DNA from: Aquila chrysaetos chrysaetos
Taxonomy: Eukaryota > Chordata > Aves > Accipitriformes > Accipitridae
Assembly (NCBI RefSeq): GCF_900496995.4
Contig: NC_044009.1
Location: 51,648,505-51,712,504 of the forward strand
Direction of reading: 5' to 3'
Length of the DNA stretch: 64,000 bases
Positions 26,781 to 39,760 of the stretch are shown here, one piece after another; the stretch's first letter is position 1; each line of letters starts with the position of its first letter. The notes under the pieces are model-generated. The model saw only the letters and a program-made list of their open reading frames with translations, had not been told where the DNA came from and made no database searches. The position numbers were made by a program, and so were the translations under genes.

Positions 26781-29196
26781 AATTACCCATCCTGGATGCT
26801 GTATCTTTCCTTTTAAACTTTCTTAAAACCCTCAGTTTAACCCCGGGGTTCACAGAACAGGCGGAGGCATTCACAGGGGGCTGCACAACAAAGGTCACCA
26901 ATTCCCTCCCACAACCTGGTAAACCCTTTGCTTTTTCGTTGATTTGATTTGCCGGCCGCCAAGCCTCGAGAAAAGCCTTTGCTGGGTGAGGACCGTTACG
27001 GTCCGTATCAGATTTAGGAGGGATGCTGTATGTGGGGTTTCCTCCTGCCGAGGGTTGGTAGGAAGAATAACAAAGTCCGATGGTTGGAGTTGGAAGCTGG
27101 CCACGGTATGGCTATCGGTGACACGCATCTTCAATCATGAGGATAGTCGAGACCCTGGGTCAATTCTCCAGCGATTTTGGCCAAGCCAGACTGGGTTTTG
27201 CTGTAGAAGAGATGTTTATAGCCCAAATGGACATTGTAAGCACGGTGTTAAATTTACCTGGCAAAGTTTTTCACTCTTCACCTGGAAAAGGTCAGGTGAG
27301 AGGACCACAACTTTCACTCCTCCCATCTCTAGATAATCACATTAGCAAACCAGTTTTGTGTTTATCTGGGTGAGATAAGGCTGCTTCTGACCAACAAATT
27401 CTAAATATAACATTTATTTCTTTTTTCAAAAAATGCTTTTTTGGTATTTCTGCACATCCTTATCGCATGGATAGAGAAGTGGGTGGCTCTCAGGGGTGCT
27501 CTTGCCTAGTTTCGCTCACGTCCCCTTTGGCGGGGAGGAGGGCTCACAGACTCCCCAAAAGATTTCGAATTGCAGGAGAGGTCAGTGGGTGCCTGATGGG
27601 GGGTGAAGTGAAAGGCCAGCCCAAGAAGATGACGCGGTGGGACCTTCCATCGTGCCAGTGGCTTCACGCCCAGCCACGGCGACGCCAACCACCCCACCCC
27701 AGATATCTCTCCTGACTGCAGCCGGGACAAAGAGACAATAAAAGACATAACAGTTAATCAGCCCTTAATTAATTATAATAGGATAAGAAGTCCAAAAGGA
27801 TATGGAAACAGATCTGAACTGTCTAACAGCATTAGAAAAATTGCTGTTTGCTCCTGGTGAGTTAGAATTGTGAGTGTGAGTAAAATGAGTGTCACGAGTC
27901 TAAGCCAAAATTTTTCTAAATATACCATTTTTTCCCTTAATAAGCCATCCAGCCTATACTAAGATGAATGAGAAAGGGTCTTTGCAACACCCCCACTACA
28001 GCAAACTGATTCAGAGCTCTGGTGATTGTAGCTCGACTGCCTTTGTATTAAAGTGGGGTGATAGCTAAATAATGTTCACATTAAAATTGTCATACTTGGT
28101 CTTGATATTAATTTTCTGAGAGATGCAAACAATTATTTGCACTTTTGAGATATACACAGAAACGTATTTAGTCTGAACATTAATCATGCATAGTTCATCA
28201 GCCTTAAACACCTTGGAGACCAGTAGGAGCTAAAGATAGCACGGATCTGGCACTGGGAAAGACATTTCCCCTCCACTTCCAACAAGGTTTAACTCTGACC
28301 CCTGATCTCCATATCGGGAAGCACTAACGTGAGCACCACCGTTTGCTTTTCCAGAGGAAAACCAGCACTTGTCTCTGGCTAAATGACAGGCTGGAGAAAA
28401 CTGATTTTTTTAATAGAAAATGACTCCTGGAGAACAGTGCAAAGTGCAACTGTAATAATAACATCTCAGTGTGCCACCGAAAGCCATCCCAAGTAATGCC
28501 TGTGTTTCCAGCACACTGATTCCCACTTTGCTTTTATTAGTGTAAAGGGATTCACATCCAATTGCACTAAATACCTCCCTAATTAATTTTTTTTTCATGA
28601 GTGCATAAATATGAACAGTGGATAGAGATGGTGCACCCACACATTATTTTCAGTATTTTTTTTTTACTAATTGTATTAATTCCTGCCATAGGGAGAAATA
28701 ATCTGCATTTAAATGTTTCTGGTACTTGCAGAAAAAGGAGGCCTGTATAAGATAAAGAAAAGAGATTTTTAAACTTTGCCTTTAAAACTTAATGGAAAGC
28801 AATAACAAGGAAATTTAATAAAAAGATGCTGATGCATTCTTGTGAAATGGCAGCTTGTGGAGTTCAATGTTAGCTGTCCTTAACAGCAAATAATGTTGGT
28901 GTGCTTTAGCCGGAGAGTCCCAGAAGACCATGAATGATGCCCACACTCCCAGAGCCCACACGGCCGGGAGAGCTGTAACGTTAAAGCAGACGAATCAAAT
29001 AATTTAAAACTTCAAAGGCGGCTTTAGATTAGACTTTCCCACTGCAGGATGGAGCACTGGCATGGGGGAGCGAAGGTGCACTGGGCATGAGAAGGACGGC
29101 GTCATCGCTAGCGGTCTGCCTTGGAGGACAGGAGATGGCTCCCCAAAGCCAAAACGGCAAAACACCGCTGGGAAGGGTGCTGAGCTACAGGAACCC

Positions 29197-29259
29197 CACC
29201 AAAGGTCCACCTGCGACCCTCAGGCTGGTTCCACCAAATGTCCACATGCGACTGTCAGG
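29197..29259 (+). repeat. two-copy direct repeat, period 35
   Basis: A 28-base segment starting caccaaaggtccacctgcga is repeated at 29232-29259 with about four mismatches. Confidence 0.8.
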
Positions 29260-31517
29260 TCATTTCTGGAAGAATTAGGGCACCGAGTGTGTGCAGCAGC
29301 ATCCTCATTTTGCTGGTTCTTCTCCTCGTTGGCCATAAATGACAGTTCCTACAAGTCCTCAGACTCTGGTTTTGAACAACCACAACAGCATGACATTTCA
29401 GATAAAAGCTAAGTAGAAATGGCTGTGTTGACATCTCCTGCCGGAAAAAATACATGAGTATTAGGCCGGAACTGATATTTTCCCAAGAGAAATCTTTGCT
29501 TTTCATGAAACCATATGTTTTGGAAGAACCCTCCGCTCACAGATTTTGACCTGTTCACCTCTCAGCAGAGATAAAGCCTTCGCGAGGGCATCCACCTCTG
29601 TTTGGTTTTAATTTGTCAGGAATAAGGGTGTCTGATGCTCCCGAATCAATAGTAAATAGAGACGTATGTGTCATCGTTCATGAGGAGTTTATGAACAGGC
29701 ACAGGCATTTCATTGCATGGTGAGCAGCTCTTGTTTGCTTTGCTGCAGTCAGCTGAGCTTTCCAAACCCCCAAATTAATGTGACCTTATGAAGACTTGTT
29801 CAGCAGCACAAAGACTTCAATTCAGATAGTTTCAAGGAAACAATCCAAGAAAATGTTCCTTTCAAATGTCTTCTGTGCGAGTACATTCAGACAGTTTCTT
29901 GAACTCACAACCAGCTACAACACTCATTTAATTCTGTATTTGTTTAGAAAGATTTATCTATTCATGCAAAACCGATAAAGGGAGATGTTACGGGAGTGCC
30001 TTGAGTGGCACGATGCAGCATGAGGTTATCAGCACCTTGTGTATAACCTGTTCCAATTTTAAATTTTAGCCTTAAAATCTTTTTTCTTGCATGTCTTCAG
30101 ATGCAATTGGTTTTTAACAAGACAATGACAGTTCTTTGCTTGCATTTAAAGATTTTGTCCTTGAGAAAAGGTGTAGGAATCACACGAATTGAAAGGAGAA
30201 AAAAAATAAAGCTCTTCACTAGGGCTTTCATGGCCTGGGTAGCATCAATATCTACATATCAATCCCTCCTGCTCTGCTAGCTGAAGAATATTTTTGCGTT
30301 CTTCAGACTACCAGACCCCTGACTAAAAACAAGACATCTCTGGAGATCTGTTTTCTTGAGCTTGAGGTCATGTGTAAACCAGAGGCTCTGCTGAAAAATG
30401 GAAATAATCCTTCTCTTTGGGAAGTCTTTTGAATAAATGATTCAATCTGTTCTCTGACCAAGTACTTTGAAGACTCCAATTTGTGGTGATTTAACAACAC
30501 TTGAGAGAAGTCCAATAAAAAGCTCATTCAAGGTGGAAATCACAGCAGCAGTCGTGCATGCATATTTCAAACATCACAGTGAAATAAAATTATATAGAAG
30601 AGTAACGTGAAATAGAAAACAAACACTTCCAGTTGAAGGCAAAAAATAGAATAAAAACATTTTACAGAAATAATAGAACTCTGCTTAACAAAAGCAGTGT
30701 TAGCTTACAATTGCTTTTATTACTTTATATACTATTCTTGGATGCACAAACCAAGAGCCACCGCAGTTCCGCTCAGCAGCATCGTCATAAGTATTCCCGA
30801 AAATTCACTAAAGGTAATGAACAGGTTGAAACAATCTGACAAAAATAATTCCAGCCTTCCCGCAGGGATAACGTGCCCTGATTACACAGTGCACAGCCCC
30901 TGCAATTCTCCGCAGCACTCGCAGCCAGAAATTTCTGCAGAGGAAAACTAGATTTATCCCTGATGATGGTTTCCTACGTGGTGTTCCCAAAAGTGCTCCG
31001 TGGGGCCGGGCTGTGGGTTTGGGGCAAGAACCCTGTTTTTTTTGCATCATATCCCTGCACTGAATTTCAGCAAGAGTCCCAGCTGGCAATGGTTAAGCCG
31101 GAGGTTAACTTTGGAAAAGTCGCTGCCAAAAAGATAGGAATTTATCCAAGCGTGTACAGCAAAGGTTCATACATTTCTAATCAGTATGTGGCAGGAGCTA
31201 CCACACCGCAGGAATTTACACCCAGCTGCTACAGGGTACGGCTCTTATTGTTTTTATAGTGGCGGTGCATTGCTGGTGTCTGTCTTGTCATCTCCCCAGC
31301 TAGCGCTTTGTAGAGCATAACTTGTGCAGCTGAGCTCAGCTTAGCAAAACATCTGCTGGAGTTTGCAAAGTAAAGCTCCTATATGTGCATGTGTGTGGAG
31401 GGAAGATTTTTAGCATCCCATTTTTGTTATCTTAAAAAAAAAAAAAAAATAGCCTGGGGAGTTGGAAGGCAGGCGGAGGTAGCGGGGCTCAGGAGCCCTT
31501 TTCCAGGGATGACTTTG

Positions 31518-31557
31518 TGTGTGTCACCTCTTGCTGCTCGTGTGTGTCACCTCTTGC
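31518..31557 (+). repeat. two-copy direct repeat, period 23
   Basis: tgtgtgtcacctcttgc occurs identically at 31518-31534 and 31541-31557. Confidence 0.9.
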
Positions 31558-34500
31558 ACTTCTTCGGGCTCTCCCCGTTTGCCAAAGGCCACGTTTCCAG
31601 CTGCGCTCAGCTAAGCACCACTGCAGCGCCCGCAACACGCTTGGCGTCCCATTTCATCCCCTAAAATGCATATTAAATGCCATGCTCTCCAGCTTAGTTG
31701 TTGATAAATCTGACTCGTGGTGTCTTTTAAGCACTAATTGTCAGCAAAGCGTGTGCAATTTGATCAGAGCACATGGTTCAACTTTATTCTCAATGACTGT
31801 TATAAACATTTTAATTGTGAATTAAATTTCCGAAGCCAATTTCTGGTGGCTACAGTTGCCCATGGCCAGAGGCAAGTTATCCTGGAAAAGTTTAGCAGAA
31901 GCTGTTTGGTCACTGTCAGGTTATTTGGGGTGGAAAAATCTATCCAAAGGCTTAGTTTTACTCAAACCTGGTTTATGTTTAAAATCTCATTGACAAGCAG
32001 TGAGAGGGCTTCAAGAAATATGTTCCAGTGTTACAGTAATTCAGCTAATCCAACTCATACCTTGAGCTGGCACGCCAGTATCTTCACACAGGTTTATGCA
32101 GACACAAAATACAGTATACAGCTTGCATAAATACATTTTATATTACCTTCGCTAAGATTCACAGGTATTTGAGAACTCTTGTTAAGCATTCAAACTTTTT
32201 TTGTGTATTTTCCTCGTAAGATAGCTGTAAAAAATGCAGCACCTCAACGTCTGAGTCACCGCTGACTCACAGATAAAACTATCCACGCTTGTTTTGGATA
32301 AGCCAAGAGTACGAACACAGCCTGTGGCAAGCTGAGATACCTCAGAGCATCTGTCTGCCCAAACAGAAATCAAACTTCTTTGCATGAAACACACTGGCTC
32401 CCGCCAATCGATTTAATGAGCTGCACGCGGCTGCCAGAATATCATCCCCATTTTGCATCTACTTATCCTCTCACCCAACGCACTCCAAGACGAATTCATT
32501 ACGGCAGCACATTTGGATTTAATATCCACCGGTTTCTGCACTGAAAGATGTTTTCTCCTGTTTTTCAAGTCTGCAAATCTGCTTCGCTGTCCTTGCCGCA
32601 GAGACACCCGAGAGATGTCGTTCCCCTTTGAGGAGCGCTGTCAGGATTTCTCACTCCCTTCGATGCACATCATCCGAAGGACCCAGAAGAGGAGAAGACA
32701 ATCAAGCTAGCTTTGTGAGGAAGACTAGCGGGATGAAAGGGTTCTTCAAGGAACAGAAAAGCGGAGGCAGAGTCTGGCAGGAGTCCCCTCCATCCCAGGC
32801 GGTGTTCACAGGGATGGTTTCAGGCTTGGCTGCTCATGCCAGGAGGAGCGAGCTGGCGTGTGAGGCCAGCCTAGGACCTTCACCCATGCATGGGACCTTC
32901 CAAGCCCTCCAAGCCCTCCCTCCTCGCAGCCCGGCCCAAATTCCCTGTCAGGACTGTATTTGGTGGAAAAGCGTGTCCCTGGGAGGCACGTGCTTGCCAC
33001 CGCCCTGTTTACTTCTTGGACTTTCACAAAGTAAATGCAGCCTCCCGGTGCATCTCTGAGCAGCCCCAGATGCTGCAAGGCTGGATCTGGCCTCCGAGGC
33101 AGGACCACCCTTCTCCAGGCTGAGCTTTCCACCAGTGCACCCTGCGCTGCATCTCTTCAGTCCGGGCTAGTTTCTTTTTTGATGCATTTTTTTATTTTGC
33201 ACGATATTTTATTAACTCTGTGAGTTGCTCCATGTCTTGCTTAAGGCCAAGTCTTCCTTTGCAGTGAAGAGACCCTCAAACGTGCCGGCGGTTCCCAGTT
33301 TGAGCATCACTCCCCTCTTCTGACCTGGTGGGGCAGAGGCTCTCACGCAGTGCTGCCTGGATCCTGCACCAGCAAAGGGCAGAAGAGCCTTGAATATTGT
33401 GGTTTTAAATGTGTATTGTGGTGGGACGAGGTGTTTTGGTGAAGAAAACCCCTGCCTGAGTTTTCCCGTAGCAGAATCGCTCTCTTTTAGCTAATGCTCA
33501 AATTGCCAGGCATCTCCAGCCAGCACCGCTCCTATTACTGGATTAAGCAAATCCTTTGCTATGCAGCTGCCCATGGGAGGATCTTCTAATTTAAGGGTTA
33601 CTTGTACATATTAATAGTTGTAAAATTGGCCATTATCAGAGGGGATTGGAGCTGGAAAGGAGAGAAGACACAGAAAGATGGCCTGATAATCTCCATTAGC
33701 CAACTCTATGAGGTTTTGAACACCAAGCGTTTGTTATAAGGATTGCTCGAAGGGTGCAAACGTGAATAGCAATGGCCAAGTGGTGGGAGCACGAGGACAT
33801 GTGTGGTAACACCATCACGCAAGTGCCCAGCAGGTGGAAGAGCTGCCCGAGAAATGGGCTTTTCCTTTATTTAATCTCATTTACCAGTATTTGAATGTTT
33901 AGGGTTAGGAATTGCTGTTCCCCACAGAAACCCCCCAAGGGTTTGAATAACGCGGTCTCCAACACCCCAGAAGACTCCCTGCGGGTTCAAGGCTGGGTTT
34001 GCTCCCGTGAGCCCAGCAGGACACAGCCTGGGATGTCCTCGGGGCGGCTGCAGACACAGCAAAGTGGAAATGGAATGATTCAGCTCAGGTCAGGGCTGAT
34101 TTTTCCGTGCAAACGGCCAAAGTTCCTGGTGAGTCACACGCAGCTCCTCCCAGCCCGTGCAGGAGCAGAGTTTTGCCCTTTGGACATGGACAACGAGACT
34201 GGGAAACTGCAAATCCCTTGAGCTTTTGCCCACTAGAGCATCAGTGTTCACAGCTGGAGTGTTTTTTTCTCACAGCAATGATGAAATCTTGGACTGTATT
34301 GGCTTTTTGTGCAAGACTGTCACATATTTTCCTGGAAGGAGAGCATTTAAAAAGAGGAGAAAACGAGGGTTTTCCTCCAAGGAGTGAAACTCAAGATGGA
34401 ATGGGTCACCCGGTAGTCCCTTACCCTGAGAAAGTGCAGGACTTCTCCCATGACGTTTCCAACATTTTGTCTAGTCTAGTTTTCAAAGTCTCAAGTGGAG

Positions 34501-35269
34501 AGGATTTATTCGAGGTCTGGCATTGCTCACTTACCTCTCTGGTTAATGTTGAAGCATCCCTGCCAACGTGGCTTTAATCTCCATCCCTGCGAGGAATTAT
34601 TATATTTAGGCAGAAGTGAAATAAAGAATGAAGGCAAATAATCTACACCGAAAGGAAAATAGCAGCTCACCACTCTCTGCTCGGTTCAAGTGAAACAGAT
34701 TTCAGTGGGATTTAGAGTTGGTGCAAGGGGGTTTGTGCCTCTCTGGGATCCCACAGCCTGGGGGGACCATATTTTGTGTTGCATGGTCCCTGTGGATGGG
34801 TTTTGCACCGGGGACGGGGGACAAGACACCCCCAAGGCCAGCCTCGGGACAGGCGGGGTCGGCTTCATTGGCCGTTATCGTCCATGGAAAATAGAAACTC
34901 CAAAGGAAGGCAATTATAAGTGTCTATTTTATTAAATTCTATTTTTTTTCTGCTTAGCTATTGTTTGATGGAGTGATGGATGCCTGTCAGAGAGCAAGGA
35001 ATGGGCGCCTGGCACTATCCTGCACCCGCTCCTCCCCGCTCTGCGTGGCCGGCGTTCGTTGGGCTGAAACCGGAGCAGCCTTCAGAAAAAACATATAGCA
35101 CGTCCCACCAAACCGATAAACCGCTGCGCCATTCAAGGTGAACGCGATCTGTTTGTTTGTTTGCTTTTAAAATTAAATTAAAATATTGTAGGCAATTATT
35201 CCCAACCGTTTTCTTTGGAAAGGCTTTGCAAACATCTTGTCTGGTAGGTAAATGCCGTTTAGGTCATTT

Positions 35270-35660
35270 GATGGAAGGCAAACCCCTCATCTTTGACTCT
35301 GCCCTTTCTAGAAGATTTCTGTTTCATTAGCACAGTATTAATGAGGCTGGATTTTAAAGCAGGTGTTAAGTGCAATCAGAGCAGCTTTATTAGGCTACAA
35401 ATTGTCTGGAGCTGACAAAGGCAGTCGCATTGGTCCATGCTCAGTTAACCTTTGCCTGCGTGCATGACTTGGCTGATTAAACAGCGATTGATAATGACCT
35501 TCAGCCCGGGGAGTCTCTAAAGGTGATGCCGCATAGACTCCGCTGTGCCAAATGTAAATCTTTAGAGGATCATCACCTTTTCAATTTAGGAACCCATACA
35601 GTAATTTTAAAATTATGCAATAGCATGCTACAGCGAGGAGCTAATTTACTGGTGCTAAAC
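35270..35660. promoter_or_regulatory. candidate conserved non-coding element
   Basis: AT-rich, nearly CpG-free sequence with dense motif-like words: gacaaag (TCF/LEF type), aggtgt (T-box half-site), tgataa (GATA type) and several ATTA cores. Two inverted repeats occur within it: ggagtct/agactcc (35510-35516, 35535-35541) and aaaggtgatg/catcaccttt (35519-35528, 35571-35580). Conservation is inferred from texture only. Confidence 0.25.
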
Positions 35661-36660
35661 CGGTATTTTGAATGCAGACTGAGAGAGGGCTGGTGACACG
35701 GTTGCATTTAACAGAAACTAATATTGAGGATTCACGGCTACCGATGTTTAAACAATGTCTGGCGATTCAAGTACTATGTATTTACATAAAAAAAGAAAGT
35801 GAGGGATATTATGGGAGCCACCCTTTCTGGGTCCTGACCCCAGCCACGCTGAAGTCAAGCAAAACATTTCCCTTGGCCCCAGCAGAGCCGGGCTCGGGGG
35901 CCAGCGTTTCGGGAGGCAGCGGGTGCTGCAGCTCCCAAACCCGGCGGTTCCCCACGGTAACGTCGAGGGCAAGGGAGCAGGCGATGCGGGAGGTAGTCGT
36001 GGTCTTTCCGTCCTGTTTTCTAAACAGAACAAGTAGGGCACTGCAAAGATGCTCAGCCCTGGGGCATTTCTGATGCCCATACGACAGCGGTGCCTTGTGT
36101 AAGAGACCGAATTATTAGAGTCCAACAGCCAAGACGCAGTGCTTTAGCTAAAAATATCATATTAATAATTCTCCCTTTCAGAAGATATTGATGACTTGTT
36201 GTTAGATAACCACGCATTGAAATAATAACATAGGCGCGTATGAGGAAAAGCTGCAGAAATGTGTTAGGTAAGTGAGTCTGGGATGAAAATCCGGGCAGAA
36301 GAGGAAATGCTGGGAATGACTCAGGAGGCACAACCCTGGATACACAGTGATAACTGAATTTGTCTAGTCCACATGAAAACATGAGCACAAAACTACAGAA
36401 ATCCTGCTTTCCTCTTCGCAGTTGTGAGAAAAAAGTACTTTTGGGAAAGAAACTATTAAGAGTGTGGATACAGTGCATCCTAATGACGTACAGGTGAAAA
36501 CAGAGAGAAGGATTTTATGGGTTTATAGGTGGCCAGGTCTTCCGCAGAAACATTCAGCCTTGCAACAACCCCAAAAGAAAATAAGTAGATGTGGCTGTGG
36601 TACCAGTGAGGGTCACAGGGTGGGACTGGTGCCGGCAGCACGGGCTCACCGAGGATAACA

Positions 36661-37140
36661 CTCTACGCTCTGAGCTCCTCTCCGTGGGGATGGCTCTGCT
36701 CCCCGCCGCCGTGCCGGGGCTGCCGCGGGGTGGCTGGTTGGAGAAGGATTTAAGGACCCCCCTCCCCTTGAAAACCCTCTGGCAGCACTGCCCCCGTGTT
36801 CTCCAGAGTTTATATTTTATTACTCCCTTCCAGAGCTGTATATTTTGCTTGCGAGCGTGCGATTTCTCGCACGTCGCCGTGCCTGACAGCGCAGATTTAT
36901 TTCTCCCCGGCGGCGAAAGACCCCCCCACCATGGGCATCCCCCCTGGCCCCAGCCTCTTCGGAGAGCAGCAACCCACCGGTCCCGCTCCGGCGGGGCCAG
37001 GAGAAGCCGGAGCAACCCCAAAACCTGCCCCTCGGCCGGAGAAAGGTGGGACTTGTTTGTAGCACTTCATAAAGCCCAACCCCTCCTTCCCTGGGTACCC
37101 GGCGGGGAGTGCAGATGAGGGGGCTGCGCAGAACCCCACA
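36661..37140. promoter_or_regulatory. CpG-dense block, candidate orphan CpG island
   Basis: I count about 31 CpG in 480 bases of GC-rich DNA, an observed/expected ratio of roughly 0.65-0.7, well above the surrounding intergenic DNA. It includes a perfect six-base stem (gtgcga / tcgcac). No gene start is recognisable nearby. It may be an unannotated non-coding promoter, an enhancer island, or local GC enrichment. Confidence 0.35.
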
Positions 37141-38267
37141 CCTCCGGGTCACCGGTTCAGAGCTATACATGCTTCCAACATCCAAATACAATTTTATTTC
37201 ATGTCTTTTGATGGTTTACAGCGGGTCGTGAGTTTGCTGCACGGAGGGGTCGGGATGGCCGCGAAGCACCGGCTCCTCCTGTTTCTAGCTGCTAGGCTAC
37301 ATTTAAAAAAGCAGTTAAAATATGATTTATCTTGGGCTTTTCCATATAGACCACTGATGTACTCGCTGGCATGGTGAGCTCTGGAAAGCTGGGGGTTGGA
37401 TGAAGCCGAGGGGGTCTCTTCCCCACTCCCGGCAGCCAGAGCATCCTCACCGCCGGACCACCGACACCCTCGCCCGGAGTCTGCCTCCCCGGAGGGGATC
37501 CTCTCCTGAAGGATGGTGTAAGAAACTGATTTTGCTCCAATTGAAGAAAGAGATAAATGTCCAGTTGCACATTTCTGACCGGGATGGGAACAGTAAGGGG
37601 TGGGATCCCGGGAGATGCGTGTTTTCCCTCCCCATGTCAGCGCTCTCTCCGGGAGCGCAGGCAGGGTAGGAATCTCCAAGAAAAGGTCTGTTTCCAAAGC
37701 AATGCTTTTAAAAATCTCGGTGGTATTTCCTGAAACACTCGTACACATAAACATTTATGCCAGCCCCGTGCGGAGCGTGTCGGTGCGGATGCAGCAGGCG
37801 TTTGGAGGGTACCTGGGGGAGCCAAGCCAGCCCCGTGACCCCCTCGTGCCGGCTGTGCCGCCCCTTGCACTGTCCAGAAACTGCCCCAAAATGGGACACA
37901 CGAACCTCGTCTTCATGACTGTTGATGTGCTCTAGCTTCCGAGCATCCTCCAATTTTTGCGACCCCTGTGTTTGCCCCCAGGGCCGGTGCTGCTGGGCTG
38001 CGAGGAGCTGCGGACAAAACGGATGATGCCCTCGAGCAGCCCCCACGCGCCCACTCGGGTGCCTAATTTTAATGTGGCTCCGCAGACCGGGCAAACACCC
38101 GGGTGATCTGCAATGGGCAAACTGGTGGCAGCACCCCCCGAGAGCAAGCCTGGCAGCTCCTCCTGCCCGTGCACGGGTACAAATCCCCGCAGGCAGCGTC
38201 GCTGAGCTCTTGTTTCACTCCCACAGCGACAGCGTGAAGTCACAAGTTATTTTTTTAGCAAAGCATC

Positions 38268-38287
38268 TTTTTTTTTTTTTTTTTTTT
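38268..38287 (+). repeat. T20 homopolymer (and similar runs)
   Basis: Twenty consecutive T. Comparable runs occur at 7032-7048 (T17), 22412-22431 (A20), 24878-24894 (T17), 31434-31449 (A16) and 62644-62659 (A16). None is flanked by a recognised SINE or processed copy. Confidence 0.85.
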
Positions 38288-39299
38288 CCCCTTTTTCACC
38301 CCTCCCAGGCCAGCTGCTGCCCGTTCATCAGTAGCTGCGACTCCCACGTAATGAATGAAGGCGATGGATGCGCCCTGGCTGCCGTCCCTACCGGTGTCAT
38401 CCTGGGTTGTACGACGGGTGACAACACACCGTTAATTTGCTGGAAATTTCCGTCCCCGCGCCAGCCCGGACCAGCTCCTGCCCAGGGAGCAGGAATGCTG
38501 CACAGGAGAGGGATGTCCTCCGCGAGGCTATTAAAGCTGGGTGTTCGCTGAGGTCTCGGCGGGAAGGAAGATGCAAAGCCGTGGCAAAGCTCCGGTTTTA
38601 TTGCCCCATCAGCGCGAGGAGGTTGATTTATCCCGGTTTCCCGCAGCGGCGAGGCAGGAGGGGAGGGATGCTCCTGCGGGCTGCGCAGCCTTAGTGCTGC
38701 GCTGTGCAGGAGCAGGCGGGGAAGGATGTCCTCCAGCGTCTCTAACGAAGGAGTTAGAAGTAAATTAAGTCAGGAGGCTGAAAGCCATGGCTTTTCTCCT
38801 TACCACATCATCCGCTCGCATCCCTGAAGGTTTGGGAATGACCACAGGAGGCTAGTCAAAGGAGAGAGACAGCTCCTCAGCTGACTTATTATAAGATTGT
38901 GGCTGGCAAAGAAATGTTTAAAGGAATGCATTTATATGTAGGCTCTGGTTTTCCCAAATGCACGCAGTCGCTGCTGCAGGGGTACGGCTGCACGCAGCAA
39001 ACCCCGGGGCCAGGGGTGGCAGAAGCAACCAGGCTGCCCCAGAAATGTTGTTTTTTTATGAACTATGAGTACACACAGGGATGAATATGATCTACCCTTC
39101 CTTTACAACTCTGCTGAGACCCGTGTTAGTCCTTGTGAAATACAGCCCACCATTAAATATAGCCTGGCGTGGTGCTCTGCGGAGAGTCCTGCTCGGAGCA
39201 GCTCTTTCCTATGTCTGCTTGGGAAAATAAGCAGAAAAATCAGCTGCAGATCTCATGCAAAGGAAAATCATGCACTGCCAAATGGAGCAGCATAAAGCA

Positions 39300-39760
39300 G
39301 TTTTTAATTTCAGCTGTATTATTTGTTCATTAGTCCATTTATTAGTTCATTGATTGAACCCAATGGTATGTCACTCTTCACCCTCCCATACATATAATTA
39401 GATATCACTGCTAAGCAGTCTGCACTCCCCAGCTTAGCAAAGCTTGCTCTGGACTAATGTGGACATCACAAAGCAATGAGGAAAATGGCTTTTCCCCACT
39501 ATAGCGCTAAGGTAAATAAGGATTAATTCATTTTGCAGCTTCCAGAGCCAGATGCGTCATGGCCATGTACCAGTCCTTCCCATGCCTGACATCTGTCCAT
39601 TAAAATTGCTGCGGAGATTCAGATCTGCAAATGTAATTATGCATCTCCGTTCTAATTTAAAACTCTCATTTAACATCTGACTTAGCAGCATCCAAACAGT
39701 TTAAGCCACATGCTTAATGTATGAAGGCACATATCAAAAATAAACTCAAAACCCTTAGAG
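39300..39760. promoter_or_regulatory. candidate conserved non-coding element
   Basis: AT-rich, CpG-poor sequence with an imperfect palindrome (gttcattgattgaac, about 39345) and POU/homeodomain-type words tgcaaat (39626-39632) and taattatgcat just after it. The texture resembles developmental enhancers, but no alignment supports this. Confidence 0.22.

Larger units (their letters stand above)
20695..29196. other. intergenic DNA, no gene seen
   Basis: Alternating GC-rich (20700-23100, 24500-25500) and AT-rich (26000-28900) stretches. Contains the ATAA and TA repeats, an A20 and a T17 run and a candidate conserved block at 26430-26780. The longest open frames (up to 193 codons near 24 kb) resemble no family I know. 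Confidence 0.75.
29260..36660. other. intergenic DNA, no gene seen
   Basis: Mostly AT-rich and apparently unique. Candidate enhancer-like texture at 31675-32180 and 35270-35660, and a short direct repeat at 31518-31557. No coding evidence. Confidence 0.75.
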
